A DNA stretch of 24,732 nt from Betaproteobacteria bacterium (GTDB lineage Bacteria; Pseudomonadota; Gammaproteobacteria; Burkholderiales; SG8-41), in NCBI GenBank assembly GCA_016177355.1, contig JACOVL010000090.1, positions 1 through 24,732 of the forward strand, written 5' to 3'. The notes beneath the pieces were generated by a model. It made no database searches, had not been told where the DNA came from, and saw only the letters and a list, made by a program, of their open reading frames with translations. A program made the translations under genes and the position numbers. Positions 1 to 7,855 of the stretch are shown here, one piece after another (position 1 is the first letter of the stretch; each line of letters opens with the position of its first letter).

Positions 1-35
1 CTACAGTGCTGAGTGATGAATGCAGAATGATGAAT
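1..35 (-). repeat. Degenerate heptamer tandem repeat, tract A
   Basis: Read on the minus strand, these 35 bases divide exactly into five 7-base units: ATTCATC, ATTCTGC, ATTCATC, ACTCAGC, ACTGTAG. The tract may continue beyond the window edge. A related tract lies at 73-107 in the opposite orientation. The same unit type recurs at 5302-5315, 10661-10674 and 24321-24355. No function is known to me. Confidence 0.7.
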
Positions 36-72
36 GAATGCTCGCGGTACCCGGCGCCGCTGGCTGCGATGC

Positions 73-107
73 ATTTTGCACTTTGCACTCTACACTCCGC
101 GCTGTAT
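73..107 (+). repeat. Degenerate heptamer tandem repeat, tract B
   Basis: Five consecutive 7-base units read ATTTTGC, ACTTTGC, ACTCTAC, ACTCCGC, GCTGTAT. Aligned unit by unit with the reverse complement of 1-35, about 24 of 35 positions agree, so the two tracts form an imperfect inverted pair around a 37-base spacer. Tract B runs into the oligopeptidase start codon at 110, and I see no Shine-Dalgarno sequence between them. Confidence 0.6.
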
Positions 108-109
108 TC

Positions 110-2146
110 ATGAACCCTCTCCTCGATTTCTCGGGACTGCCCCGATTCGCCGATTTCAAACCCGGCCAGGTTGCTCCGGCGGTGGACCATTTGCTCGCGG
201 AGAACCGCGCGCTGATCGAGCGCGCGTCCCTGCCGCAGGCGCCCGCGACATGGGATGATTTCGTCGGGCCGCTGGAAGACGCCAACGAGCGTCTGGGGCG
301 GGCGTGGGGCGTGGTGGGCCATCTCAACGCGGTAATGAACAACCCCGAATTGCGCGAGGTTTACAACGCCAACCTGCCGAAGATCACCCAGTACTACACC
401 GAGCTCGGGCAGCACGAGGGGTTGTTCGCCAGGTTTCGCGCCCTCAAGGCCGGCGCCGGCTTCGCCGGCCTTACGCGCGCGCAACGCAAGATCGTCGAAA
501 ACGAGCTGCGCGATTTCCGGCTCGGCGGCGCCGGGCTCCCGCCACGGGAGAAGGCGCGCTTCATGGCGATCCGGGAGCGGCTCTCGGAGCTGTCGTCGCG
601 CTTCTCGGACAACTTGCTCGATGCCACCAACGCCTACGCGCACTATGCGAATGATGCCGAAGAACTCGCCGGCATACCGGAGGACGTGCTCGCCGCCGCG
701 CGCGAGGCCGCCCGGTCCGAAGGAAAATCCGGCTGGAAATTCACGCTGCATGCTCCTTCGTACCTGCCGGTCATGCAGTACGCGGAAAATCGCGCCCTTC
801 GCGAGCGGATGTACAAGGCGTACGTGACGCGCGCCTCGGAGTTCGGCAGGCCCGAATGGGACAACACCGCGCTCATCGCCGAAATCGTGAAACTCCGGCG
901 GGAACTGGCGCGGCTGCTCGATTTCGCCGATTACGCCGGGTATTCGCTCGAGCCGAAGATGGCGGAGTCGCCGCGGCAGGTGCTCGAATTCCTGAACGAG
1001 CTGGCGGCGCGCGCCAAGCCCTATGCCGAGCGCGACTTCAAGGAAGTCACGGATTTCGCGCGCGCCGAACTCGAGCTCGACCGGGTCGAAGCCTGGGACC
1101 TCGCTTATGCCTCGGAGAAGCTGCGCATCGCGCGCCACGACTTTTCCGATCAGGAGGTGAAGCAGTATTTTCCGGAAGACAAAGTGCTGCCGGGCATGTT
1201 CAAGCTCACGGAAACGCTCTACGGCCTGGCGATCACGCCCGCCCAGGCTCCGGTGTGGCACCCCGACGTGCGCTTCTACGCCATCCACGACCGCACGGGC
1301 AACCTCGTCGGGCAATTCTATGCGGACCTCTACGCCCGGCCGTCCAAGCGCGGCGGCGCCTGGATGGACGAGGTGATGGCGCGCCGGCGCAAGGAAGGCC
1401 GGCTGCAGACGCCGGTGGCCTATCTCAACTGCAATTTCTCCGCTCCGGTGGGCGGAAAGCCGGCGCTCTTCACGCACGACGAGGTGATCACGCTGTTCCA
1501 CGAGTTCGGCCACGGGCTGCATCACCTGCTTACGCGCGTGGACTACCTCGGTGTCTCCGGCATCAACGGCGTGGAGTGGGATGCGATAGAGCTGCCCTCC
1601 CAGTTCATGGAGAACTTCTGCTGGGAGTGGGACGTGCTCGCCCCGATGACGAGCAATGTGGACAACGGCGCGCCGCTGCCGCGCGCGCTGTTCGACAAGA
1701 TGCTGGCCGCGAAGAATTTTCAGAACGGAATGCAGACCGTGCGCCAGCTCGAATTCGCGCTGTTCGACCTGCATCTGCATCATGACTACGACCCGGGCGG
1801 GACAAAGACCGTCCTCGACCTGCTCGATGCGGTGCGCTCGCGGGTGGCCGTGGTCATCCCGCCCGCTTACAACCGTTTTCCCCACAACTTCTCGCACGTT
1901 TTCGCCGGCGGGTATGCCGCGGGCTACTACAGCTACAAGTGGGCCGAGGTGCTATCGGCGGACGCCTACAGCCTGTTCGAGGAAAACGGCGTGCTCGATC
2001 CCCGGACCGGCGGCCGCTTCCGGGACGAGATCCTCGCCGTGGGCGGCAGCCGGCCCGCGCTTGAATCGTTCGTTGCCTTCCGCGGGCGCGAACCGAAGAT
2101 GGATGCCCTGCTGCGCCACAGCGGCATGGTGGATGCCGGGGCATGA
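110..2146 (+). CDS. prlC: Oligopeptidase A, M3 family zinc metallopeptidase
   Basis: This cytoplasmic zinc endopeptidase degrades short peptides, including cleaved signal peptides (family knowledge from E. coli OpdA/PrlC). The 678-residue product matches the usual length of about 680. The zinc motif HEFGH lies at residues 464-468, and the third ligand is probably Glu494 in the stretch WDAIELPSQ. I chose the ATG at 110 because the protein then begins MNPLLDFSGLPRF, like the E. coli N-terminus. The frame stays open upstream to base 38, but that part is heptamer-repeat DNA and does not look like protein. No Shine-Dalgarno precedes the start. Dcp is a paralogue in the same family, but the N-terminus and length favour PrlC/OpdA. 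Confidence 0.93.
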   Translation: MNPLLDFSGLPRFADFKPGQVAPAVDHLLAENRALIERASLPQAPATWDDFVGPLEDANERLGRAWGVVGHLNAVMNNPELREVYNANLPKITQYYTELGQHEGLFARFRALKAGAGFAGLTRAQRKIVENELRDFRLGGAGLPPREKARFMAIRERLSELSSRFSDNLLDATNAYAHYANDAEELAGIPEDVLAAAREAARSEGKSGWKFTLHAPSYLPVMQYAENRALRERMYKAYVTRASEFGRPEWDNTALIAEIVKLRRELARLLDFADYAGYSLEPKMAESPRQVLEFLNELAARAKPYAERDFKEVTDFARAELELDRVEAWDLAYASEKLRIARHDFSDQEVKQYFPEDKVLPGMFKLTETLYGLAITPAQAPVWHPDVRFYAIHDRTGNLVGQFYADLYARPSKRGGAWMDEVMARRRKEGRLQTPVAYLNCNFSAPVGGKPALFTHDEVITLFHEFGHGLHHLLTRVDYLGVSGINGVEWDAIELPSQFMENFCWEWDVLAPMTSNVDNGAPLPRALFDKMLAAKNFQNGMQTVRQLEFALFDLHLHHDYDPGGTKTVLDLLDAVRSRVAVVIPPAYNRFPHNFSHVFAGGYAAGYYSYKWAEVLSADAYSLFEENGVLDPRTGGRFRDEILAVGGSRPALESFVAFRGREPKMDALLRHSGMVDAGA

Positions 2147-2209
2147 ATGCTTTACGCAGTGCGCTGCCTGGTGTTACAGTGATGCATGCCAGTTCCAAGA
2201 GGCAACCCG

Positions 2210-2767
2210 ATGAAAATATTGATTATTTTATCGATTGCGTGGGCTCTGCCTGCGGCGCAGACCGGCGCCGCGCAGCTCTACCGCTGGGTGGACGAGAAGG
2301 GCAATGTCGAGTGGCGGGACACACCTCCGCCCGCCAGCGCCAAGAAAATCGAGCAGCGCCGCATCAGCGTCAGCACGATCGAGACCTCCGCTCTCCCCTA
2401 CAGCGTACAGCAGGCGGTGAAGAACTTCCCGGTGACGCTGTGGATCTATGGCTGCGGCGCGCCCTGCGACCAGGCGCGCGCGCTGCTTGCGCGGCGCGGC
2501 ATACCTTATACCGAAAAGGACCCGCAGGCCGACGCCGAGGCCTTCAAGAAACTGACCGGCGCGGATGAAGTGCCGGTGCTCTTTGTCGGCAACACCCGCC
2601 TCAAGGGCTATCTCGAGAGCGAGTGGGACTCCACGCTCGATGCCGCCGGCTATCCCCGGACGGCGATCGCCGGCAGCAAGCCGGCACCCAAGCCAGCCGC
2701 CGCGCCCGAGCCCAAGCCTGCTCCTGCTGCGCCGCCGCCGGTCCCGGCGCAATACGTCGTCCGGTAA
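2210..2767 (+). CDS. Secreted DUF4124-glutaredoxin-like protein
   Basis: The 185-residue product starts with a signal peptide (residues 1-20). A DUF4124 module follows, with YRWVDEKGNVEWRDTPP at about 24-40. A glutaredoxin/thioredoxin-fold domain occupies about 74-150, with the cysteine pair GCGAPC (Cys82, Cys86) and a cis-proline motif VPVLFVG at 121-127. The tail (155-180) is rich in Pro, Ala and Lys. The cysteines are separated by three residues rather than the CxxC of classical glutaredoxins, so redox activity is plausible but unproven. The location is probably periplasmic. The ATG at 2210 is preferred to the in-frame ATG at 2186 because it opens directly on the signal peptide. The gene follows prlC after 63 bases and precedes xthA by 23 bases. 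Confidence 0.82.
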   Translation: MKILIILSIAWALPAAQTGAAQLYRWVDEKGNVEWRDTPPPASAKKIEQRRISVSTIETSALPYSVQQAVKNFPVTLWIYGCGAPCDQARALLARRGIPYTEKDPQADAEAFKKLTGADEVPVLFVGNTRLKGYLESEWDSTLDAAGYPRTAIAGSKPAPKPAAAPEPKPAPAAPPPVPAQYVVR

Positions 2768-2790
2768 CCGCCGCTGCGCACCGCGGCGAA

Positions 2791-3558
2791 ATGAAGCTCG
2801 CTACCTGGAACGTCAACTCGCTCAAGGTCCGGCTGCCGCAAGTCCTCGACTGGCTGGCCAGGCACCGGCCGGACGCACTTTGCCTGCAGGAAACCAAGCT
2901 CCAGGACGACAGCTTCCCGCGTCGAGAAATAACCGAGGCGGGATATCAAGCGCTCTGTTCCGGTCAGAAAACCTATAACGGCGTCGCCATACTGTCGCGC
3001 ACCGCGGGGATGGAGAGCGCGACCGCGATCCCGGGTCTGGATGACCCGCAGAAGCGGGTGCTCGCGGCCACGCTCTCCGGCGTGCGCGTGATCTGCGCCT
3101 ACGTGCCGAACGGCGAAAACGTCGAGTCCGACAAGTACCAATACAAGCTCAAGTGGCTCGCCGCATTCCAGCGCTGGCTCGCCGACGAGCTCTCGCGCCA
3201 CCCGCGGCTCGCGGTGCTCGGGGACTTCAACGTCGCGCCGGAAGCGCGCGACGTCTACGATCCCAAGGCCTGGGAAGGACAGGTGCTGTGCAGCGAGCCT
3301 GAGCGCGAGGCGCTCCGCTCGCTGTTGCAGCTTGGACTGAAGGACGGATTCCGGCTGTTCGATCAGCCCGAGCGCTCCTTCACCTGGTGGGACTACCGCA
3401 TGAACTCGTTTCGCCGCAAGATGGGCCTGCGCATAGACCACATCCTGCTCTCCGAAGAACTCGCGAAATCCTGCACCGCCTGCACGATCGACATCGAGCC
3501 CCGCAAAAACGAGCGCCCCTCAGACCACGTTCCTGTAATCGCCGAGGTAAGGCTGTAG
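2791..3558 (+). CDS. xthA: Exodeoxyribonuclease III
   Basis: This AP endonuclease and 3'-5' exonuclease acts in base-excision repair. The 255-residue product has the endonuclease/exonuclease/phosphatase fold throughout: N-terminal MKLATWNVNSLKVR, the metal-binding Glu34 in LQETK, the GDFNVAP loop, the WWDYR segment near residue 200 and the C-terminal SDHVPV motif carrying the catalytic Asp-His pair. The ATG at 2791 matches the family N-terminus; the frame is open further upstream but that part is low-complexity and overlaps the preceding gene. The Shine-Dalgarno is weak, and the gene begins 23 bases after the glutaredoxin-like gene, so the two may be cotranscribed. The product is the XthA/ExoA type. 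Confidence 0.93.
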   Translation: MKLATWNVNSLKVRLPQVLDWLARHRPDALCLQETKLQDDSFPRREITEAGYQALCSGQKTYNGVAILSRTAGMESATAIPGLDDPQKRVLAATLSGVRVICAYVPNGENVESDKYQYKLKWLAAFQRWLADELSRHPRLAVLGDFNVAPEARDVYDPKAWEGQVLCSEPEREALRSLLQLGLKDGFRLFDQPERSFTWWDYRMNSFRRKMGLRIDHILLSEELAKSCTACTIDIEPRKNERPSDHVPVIAEVRL

Positions 3559-3561
3559 CGG

Positions 3562-3619
3562 AACCGCAAATCAACGCAGATAAACACTGAGCTGCGTTAA
3601 TCAGCGTTCATCGGCGGTT
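3562..3619. repeat. 58-bp imperfect palindrome with 10-bp periodicity
   Basis: The element begins AACCGC and ends GCGGTT. Between them, units such as AACGCAGATA on the left are mirrored by GCGTTAATCA and GCGTTCATCG on the right, spaced about 10 bases apart. It fills almost all of the gap between the convergent xthA and DUF427 genes and could fold as a hairpin that ends both transcripts. It has no T-tract, so it is not a classical intrinsic terminator. It looks like a dispersed intergenic element. Confidence 0.6.
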
Positions 3620-3625
3620 ACATTC

Positions 3626-3910
3626 TCAGGGCTCGACCTTCACGCCTTTCCAGAACGCGATGTAGCCGGCAATGTTTTTCGCCGCGGCCTTGGGCTCGGG
3701 GTAGTACCACGCCGCGTCCGGGTTGACCCGACCGCCCACCGCCAGGTTGTGGTAGGAAGCGATGCCCTTCCAGTTGCACGTGGTATGGGTGTCGCTCGGC
3801 TGCAGGAACTCCCGCTTCACCGCCTCCGGGGGGAAATAATGATTCCCCTCCACCACCTCGCAGCGGTCGCTCTCCGCGATCACCTGCCCGTTCCAGACGG
3901 CCTTCGCCAT
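3626..3910 (-). CDS. DUF427 domain protein
   Basis: The 94-residue product starts MAKAVWNGQVIAES and is a single DUF427 domain. Recognisable segments are VVEGNHYFPPEAV near residues 20-32, DTHTTCNWKGIASYHNL near 39-55 and AAWYYPEPKAAAKNIAGYIAFWKGVKVE at the end. The family is widespread but its biochemical role is not established; the fold is a small beta-rich domain. The start at 3910 is chosen because a good Shine-Dalgarno (GGGAGGAAAC) stands directly before it; an in-frame ATG at 3964 would overlap the divergent protease gene. The gap to that gene is 52 bases, so the two promoters must be packed together. Confidence 0.85.
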   Translation of the reverse strand: MAKAVWNGQVIAESDRCEVVEGNHYFPPEAVKREFLQPSDTHTTCNWKGIASYHNLAVGGRVNPDAAWYYPEPKAAAKNIAGYIAFWKGVKVEP

Positions 3911-3962
3911 GTTTCCTCCCGGTCGCTTGTCCGCGTCCCCGCAGCCAGTAAAATAGTGCCTC

Positions 3963-5276
3963 ATGAAGCCGGTGAAAGTTTACTCCGCCCTCGCGGGCAT
4001 CGCAGCCCTCTGCGCCATAGCGCCCTGCGTCGCGGCCGCCGACTCGAGCGAGGACGTGTTCAAGGGCGCGCTCCGCTACACCGTCCAGGTCAAGGCCACG
4101 CTGCCGGTGCCGTTCGACGGCGACCGCAAGGGCTCCGGCCTCGGCGCGGGCTTCCTGGTGGACGCCGGGCGCGGCTGGATCATGACCAACGCCCACGTCG
4201 TGGGACGCTCGCCGTCGCGGGTGGAGGTCGCGTTCCACGGCCAGGAGTTCTCCGAGGCGCAAAAGGTCTACGTGGATCCTTTCCTCGACGTGGCGATCAT
4301 CCGCGTCTCCGAGCACGTCGACACCAGGGGAATTGCGGAACCGAGGCTCGAGTGCGGCTCGATGCCGCCGGTCGGGCACGCCGTGGGCGCTTTCGGCCAT
4401 CCGTGGCGGCTGGAATTCACCGGCACGCGCGGCATCATCTCCGGCGTCACCGCGAGATACCGCACGGAGCTCCTGCAGACCGACGCCCCGATCAACCAGG
4501 GCAATTCCGGCGGCCCGCTGATCAGCCTGGACAGCGGGCGCATCGTCGGCATCAACACCGCCGGCATCCGCGGCGCGCAGAACACCAATTTCGCGGTGGC
4601 GATCAAGTACGCCTGCCGCATCCTGCACCTGCTGCAGCGCGGCGAGGATCCTTCACCGCCCGACCTCAAGCTCGTCTATTTCCGGGATGTCGACAACCGC
4701 AAGGAGCTGAAGGTCGCGCGCAGCTACGCGGACGACGGGACGCTCAAGCTCCTGCCGGGCGACGTCATCCGGCAGGTGGTCGGGGTGGATGGGGCGATCG
4801 AGAACGAAACCCAGTTGCTGCACGCGCTGCGCGGCAAGCTGGCCGGCTCCAGCCTCCAGGTGCTGCGCGGCGGGCAGGAAACGGTGGTCGCCGGCGCGAA
4901 GCTCCCGATGGACCAAGTGCTTGAGACCCGCGGCGTGTACGCTTCCGGCGTCCTGTTCGGGCCGATCACGATCCGCGACGCGCTGGAGATCGGCGCGCGC
5001 GGCCTGATGGTGCACCATGTCGAGCCGGGTTCGATCGGGCAATCCCAGGAAATAGAGAAATCCGACCTGCTGGAGGCGGTGGATGGCCAGCCGGTGCGCA
5101 ACGTGGACGAACTCTACAGCCGGCTGGAAGAATCCCGTGACAACGGCCGGCGCGCCGCCCTGACTTTCAAGAAACTCGCCGGCGGGGAGGCGTTGTTCTC
5201 CTACACCCAGCGCAACCTGCTGGTCACGGAGCTGCGCGTGATAGGGCCCCAGCGGTTGACGCCCAGCGCGGAATGA
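3963..5276 (+). CDS. HtrA-like secreted trypsin-type serine protease with PDZ region
   Basis: The 437-residue exported protein has a signal peptide at residues 1-26 (cleavage near CVAAA). The trypsin-like domain carries the complete catalytic triad: His78 in TNAHVV, Asp109 in DPFLDVAII and Ser182 in the oxyanion motif GNSGGPL. The C-terminal half (about 230-430) has PDZ-like segments, for example PGDVIRQVVG and MVHHVEPGSIGQSQEIEKSDLLEAVDGQPV. It probably works in periplasmic protein quality control. It is shorter and more divergent than DegP/DegQ (about 450-475 residues), so I give no gene symbol. It ends 27 bases before the convergent ntrC stop. Confidence 0.87.
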   Translation: MKPVKVYSALAGIAALCAIAPCVAAADSSEDVFKGALRYTVQVKATLPVPFDGDRKGSGLGAGFLVDAGRGWIMTNAHVVGRSPSRVEVAFHGQEFSEAQKVYVDPFLDVAIIRVSEHVDTRGIAEPRLECGSMPPVGHAVGAFGHPWRLEFTGTRGIISGVTARYRTELLQTDAPINQGNSGGPLISLDSGRIVGINTAGIRGAQNTNFAVAIKYACRILHLLQRGEDPSPPDLKLVYFRDVDNRKELKVARSYADDGTLKLLPGDVIRQVVGVDGAIENETQLLHALRGKLAGSSLQVLRGGQETVVAGAKLPMDQVLETRGVYASGVLFGPITIRDALEIGARGLMVHHVEPGSIGQSQEIEKSDLLEAVDGQPVRNVDELYSRLEESRDNGRRAALTFKKLAGGEALFSYTQRNLLVTELRVIGPQRLTPSAE

Positions 5277-5301
5277 CAGGTTAAAGGCGCATCACGCCCG
5301 C

Positions 5302-5315
5302 ATTCATCGTTCATC
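5302..5315 (+). repeat. Two heptamer units at the ntrC stop codon
   Basis: ATTCATC followed by GTTCATC gives two consecutive 7-base units of the family seen at 1-35, 10661-10674 and 24321-24355. They cover the ntrC stop codon (5304-5306, minus strand) and its last codons, in the 27-base gap to the convergent protease gene. Two units alone could be chance; the recurrence elsewhere is what makes them notable. Confidence 0.4.
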
Positions 5316-6710
5316 GCTTTTTCCGTCGCTTTCGATCTTCAACTCCTGGATCTTGCGGGTCAGCGTGTTGCGCCCGAGGCCGAGCAGTTGCGAGGCTTCG
5401 ATGCGGCGGCCGCCGGTGTGGGCAAGCGCCTTGACGATCAGCGTTTTCTCGAATTGGCGGAGGAGATCGTCCATGACGCCGCTCTCGCCGCGGTTGAGCA
5501 GCGCCTCGACTTCCCTATCAAGCGCGGCCAGCCAGTTGAGCGACGCCGGCAACGCCGCCTCGGCGCGCAACTCGGGCGGCAGGTCCTTGATCTCGATCGC
5601 GACCGAGGGCGCCATGACGGTGAGCCAGTGGCAGAGGTTTTCCAGCTGGCGGACGTTTCCCGGAAAATCCTGCGTGGTAAGGTGCTTGAGCGCCGCTTCC
5701 GACGGCCGCTTCGGCTCCACGCCGAGCTCGCGCGCGCTTTTCGCGAGAAAGTGGCGGGCGAGCAGCGCAATGTCCTCGCGCCGCTCCCGCAGCGACGGCA
5801 GGCGCAGCCGGATGACATTGAGCCGGTGAAACAGGTCTTCGCGGAACAGCCCTTGCTTGACGCGCGTATCGAGATCCTGATGGGTGGCGGCGATCACCCG
5901 CACGTTCGCCTTGATCGGCTGGTGTCCGCCGACCCGGTAGAAATGCCCGTCGGAGAGCACGCGCAGCAGACGCGTCTGCAGTTCGGGCGGCATGTCGCCG
6001 ATTTCGTCCAGGAACAGCGTGCCGCCTTCGGCCTGCTCGAAGCGGCCGCGCCGCATGCTCTGCGCTCCGGTGAAGGCCCCACGTTCATGCCCGAACAACT
6101 CGGATTCCAGCAGTTCGCGGGGAATGGCCGCGGTGTTGATGGCGATGAAGGGCTTCGGGGCGCGCGGGCTGTGGCGGTGCAGCGCGAGCGCGACCAGTTC
6201 CTTGCCGGTGCCGGACTCGCCGGTGATCAGCACGGTGGCGTGCGACTGCGACAGCCGGCCGATGGCGCGGAACACTTCCTGCATGGCCGGCGCCTGCCCG
6301 AGGATTTCGGGCGTGGCTTCCCCGGTTTCCGTCGCGCCTTCCTGGCGCATGCTTTCTTCCATCGCGCGCCGGATCAGCTCCACCGCGTGGTCGACGTCGA
6401 ACGGCTTCGGCAGGTATTCGTAGGCACCGCCCTGGAAGGCGGTGACCGCGCTTTCCAGATCGGAGTAGGCGGTCATGATGATCACCGGGAGGCTGGCGAA
6501 ACGTTCTTTCGCCTTGTGCAACAGTTCCAGTCCCGATTCCCCCGGCATGCGTATGTCGCTCACCACCACCTGCGGCGTCTCCGTATCGAGCGCGGTGAGC
6601 GCCTCGTGAGCGGAAGAGAAAGTCTTGAACGCGATGTTTTCCCGCGTGAGCGCCTTCTCGAACACCCAGCGTATCGAGCGGTCGTCGTCTATGATCCATA
6701 CGGGCTTCAT
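5304..6710 (-). CDS. glnG: Nitrogen regulation response regulator NtrC (NR-I)
   Basis: This sigma-54-dependent activator is phosphorylated by NtrB under nitrogen limitation and activates glnA and other nitrogen genes. The 468-residue product has the full architecture: a receiver domain with phosphoacceptor Asp52 (VVVSDIRMP) and Lys102; an AAA+ domain with Walker A GESGTGKE at 164-171 and the sigma-54 contact loop GAFTGA at 211-216; and a Fis-type helix-turn-helix at the end (RRIEASQLLGLGRNTLTRKI). Its Shine-Dalgarno (GGAGGAG) lies inside the last codons of ntrB, four bases separate the genes, and the two are surely cotranscribed. NtrC-type sites upstream of glnA and of this operon fit its role. 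It is also called ntrC. Confidence 0.97.
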   Translation of the reverse strand: MKPVWIIDDDRSIRWVFEKALTRENIAFKTFSSAHEALTALDTETPQVVVSDIRMPGESGLELLHKAKERFASLPVIIMTAYSDLESAVTAFQGGAYEYLPKPFDVDHAVELIRRAMEESMRQEGATETGEATPEILGQAPAMQEVFRAIGRLSQSHATVLITGESGTGKELVALALHRHSPRAPKPFIAINTAAIPRELLESELFGHERGAFTGAQSMRRGRFEQAEGGTLFLDEIGDMPPELQTRLLRVLSDGHFYRVGGHQPIKANVRVIAATHQDLDTRVKQGLFREDLFHRLNVIRLRLPSLRERREDIALLARHFLAKSARELGVEPKRPSEAALKHLTTQDFPGNVRQLENLCHWLTVMAPSVAIEIKDLPPELRAEAALPASLNWLAALDREVEALLNRGESGVMDDLLRQFEKTLIVKALAHTGGRRIEASQLLGLGRNTLTRKIQELKIESDGKSDER

Positions 6711-6714
6711 CGGA

Positions 6715-7773
6715 CTACTCCTCCACCGGCAGAAGCATCACGAAGCAAGTGGCTCCCGGAACGCTCTCGAACCCGATCATCCCGTGGTGCTGCGTGACAA
6801 AATTCTGGGCGAGCGTGAGCCCCAGTCCGCTGCCGCCTTCGCGGCCGGAAATCAGCGGATGAAAAATGCGTTCGCGCAACTCCTCGGGAACGCCCGGCCC
6901 GTTGTCCCAGATTTCCACCGCGACGGCGCGGCGGTACGACCGGCGGGCGAGCGTAACCTGGCGCGCGATGCGCGTCCTCAGCCGGATTTCACCATGGCCG
7001 CCAAGCGCCTGCGCGGCGTTGCGCACGATATTGAGCGCCGCCTGGATGAGCTGTTCCTTGTCGCCTTTCAGAAAAGGAAGGCTCACGTCGTAATCGCGCC
7101 GAAGGACGATGCCCCGGGAATATTCGGCGAGTATGAGGCTCCTCACGCGCTCGAGCACCTCGTGGATATTGATCCGCGCGAGCCGCGGCAGCCGGTGGGG
7201 CGTGAGCAGCCGGTCCATCAGGGCCTGCAAACGGTCCGCTTCCTTCATGATCACCTGCGTGTACTCGTGCAGGTTGGGGCGCTCGAGCTCGTGGTCGAGA
7301 AGCTGCGCCGCGCCGCGGATGCCGCCGAGAGGGTTCTTGATCTCGTGAGCGAGATTCCGTATCAACTCGCGATTGGCCTGGCTCTGGTCGAGCAGCCGCT
7401 CCTCGCGCGCAATCCGCAGTTGCTGCTCGATGTGACGGAATTCGATCAACAGATTCGCGGCCTGCGCATCGCCGTTCATGATTTCCACCGGCGTCACGGT
7501 GCATGACAGATGCAGCCGCGCGTGCCCCGTCACCCCGAGCTCCACGTCGTGTTCGGAATAGCTGCAGTTATTGGCGCGCGCGCGCTCGATCGCCGATACC
7601 AGAACAACGGGATCGGAAAAGAGCTGGTCGAGCGCCGAGCCCACCATGTTGGTGCTCGACACTTCGAACAGGTTTTCGGCCGCGGGATTCATATAGCTCA
7701 CGCACAGGCGCTCGTCCACCAGCACCACCGCGGTCGCCAACAGGTCGAGGCCGGACAGGGCCGCTGGTGTCAT
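6715..7773 (-). CDS. glnL: Nitrogen sensor kinase/phosphatase NtrB (NR-II)
   Basis: This cytoplasmic histidine kinase phosphorylates or dephosphorylates NtrC, controlled by PII protein in enterics. The 352-residue product has an N-terminal PAS domain (about 8-115, with YMNPAAENLF), a dimerisation/phosphoacceptor motif LAHEIKNPLGG with His143, and a C-terminal HATPase domain with an N-box-like segment (ALNIVRNAAQAL), DNGPGVP and a GGSGLGLTLAQN G-box. There are no transmembrane helices, as expected for NtrB. It lies 82 bases after the DUF4124-type gene and 4 bases before ntrC. It is also called ntrB. Confidence 0.96.
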   Translation of the reverse strand: MTPAALSGLDLLATAVVLVDERLCVSYMNPAAENLFEVSSTNMVGSALDQLFSDPVVLVSAIERARANNCSYSEHDVELGVTGHARLHLSCTVTPVEIMNGDAQAANLLIEFRHIEQQLRIAREERLLDQSQANRELIRNLAHEIKNPLGGIRGAAQLLDHELERPNLHEYTQVIMKEADRLQALMDRLLTPHRLPRLARINIHEVLERVRSLILAEYSRGIVLRRDYDVSLPFLKGDKEQLIQAALNIVRNAAQALGGHGEIRLRTRIARQVTLARRSYRRAVAVEIWDNGPGVPEELRERIFHPLISGREGGSGLGLTLAQNFVTQHHGMIGFESVPGATCFVMLLPVEE

Positions 7774-7855
7774 GTCACAAATCCATATAAGGCGTGGAGC
7801 AAGAACCGCGCCAAGGGCCGCCGATCCGTGCAGCGGCCGGGCCAGGCCCCGGGCA

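Noticed and set aside
7774..7855. GC-rich inverted sequence between the DUF4124-like gene and ntrB as a terminator
   Set aside because: No T-tract and no clean stem; the genes are more likely cotranscribed.
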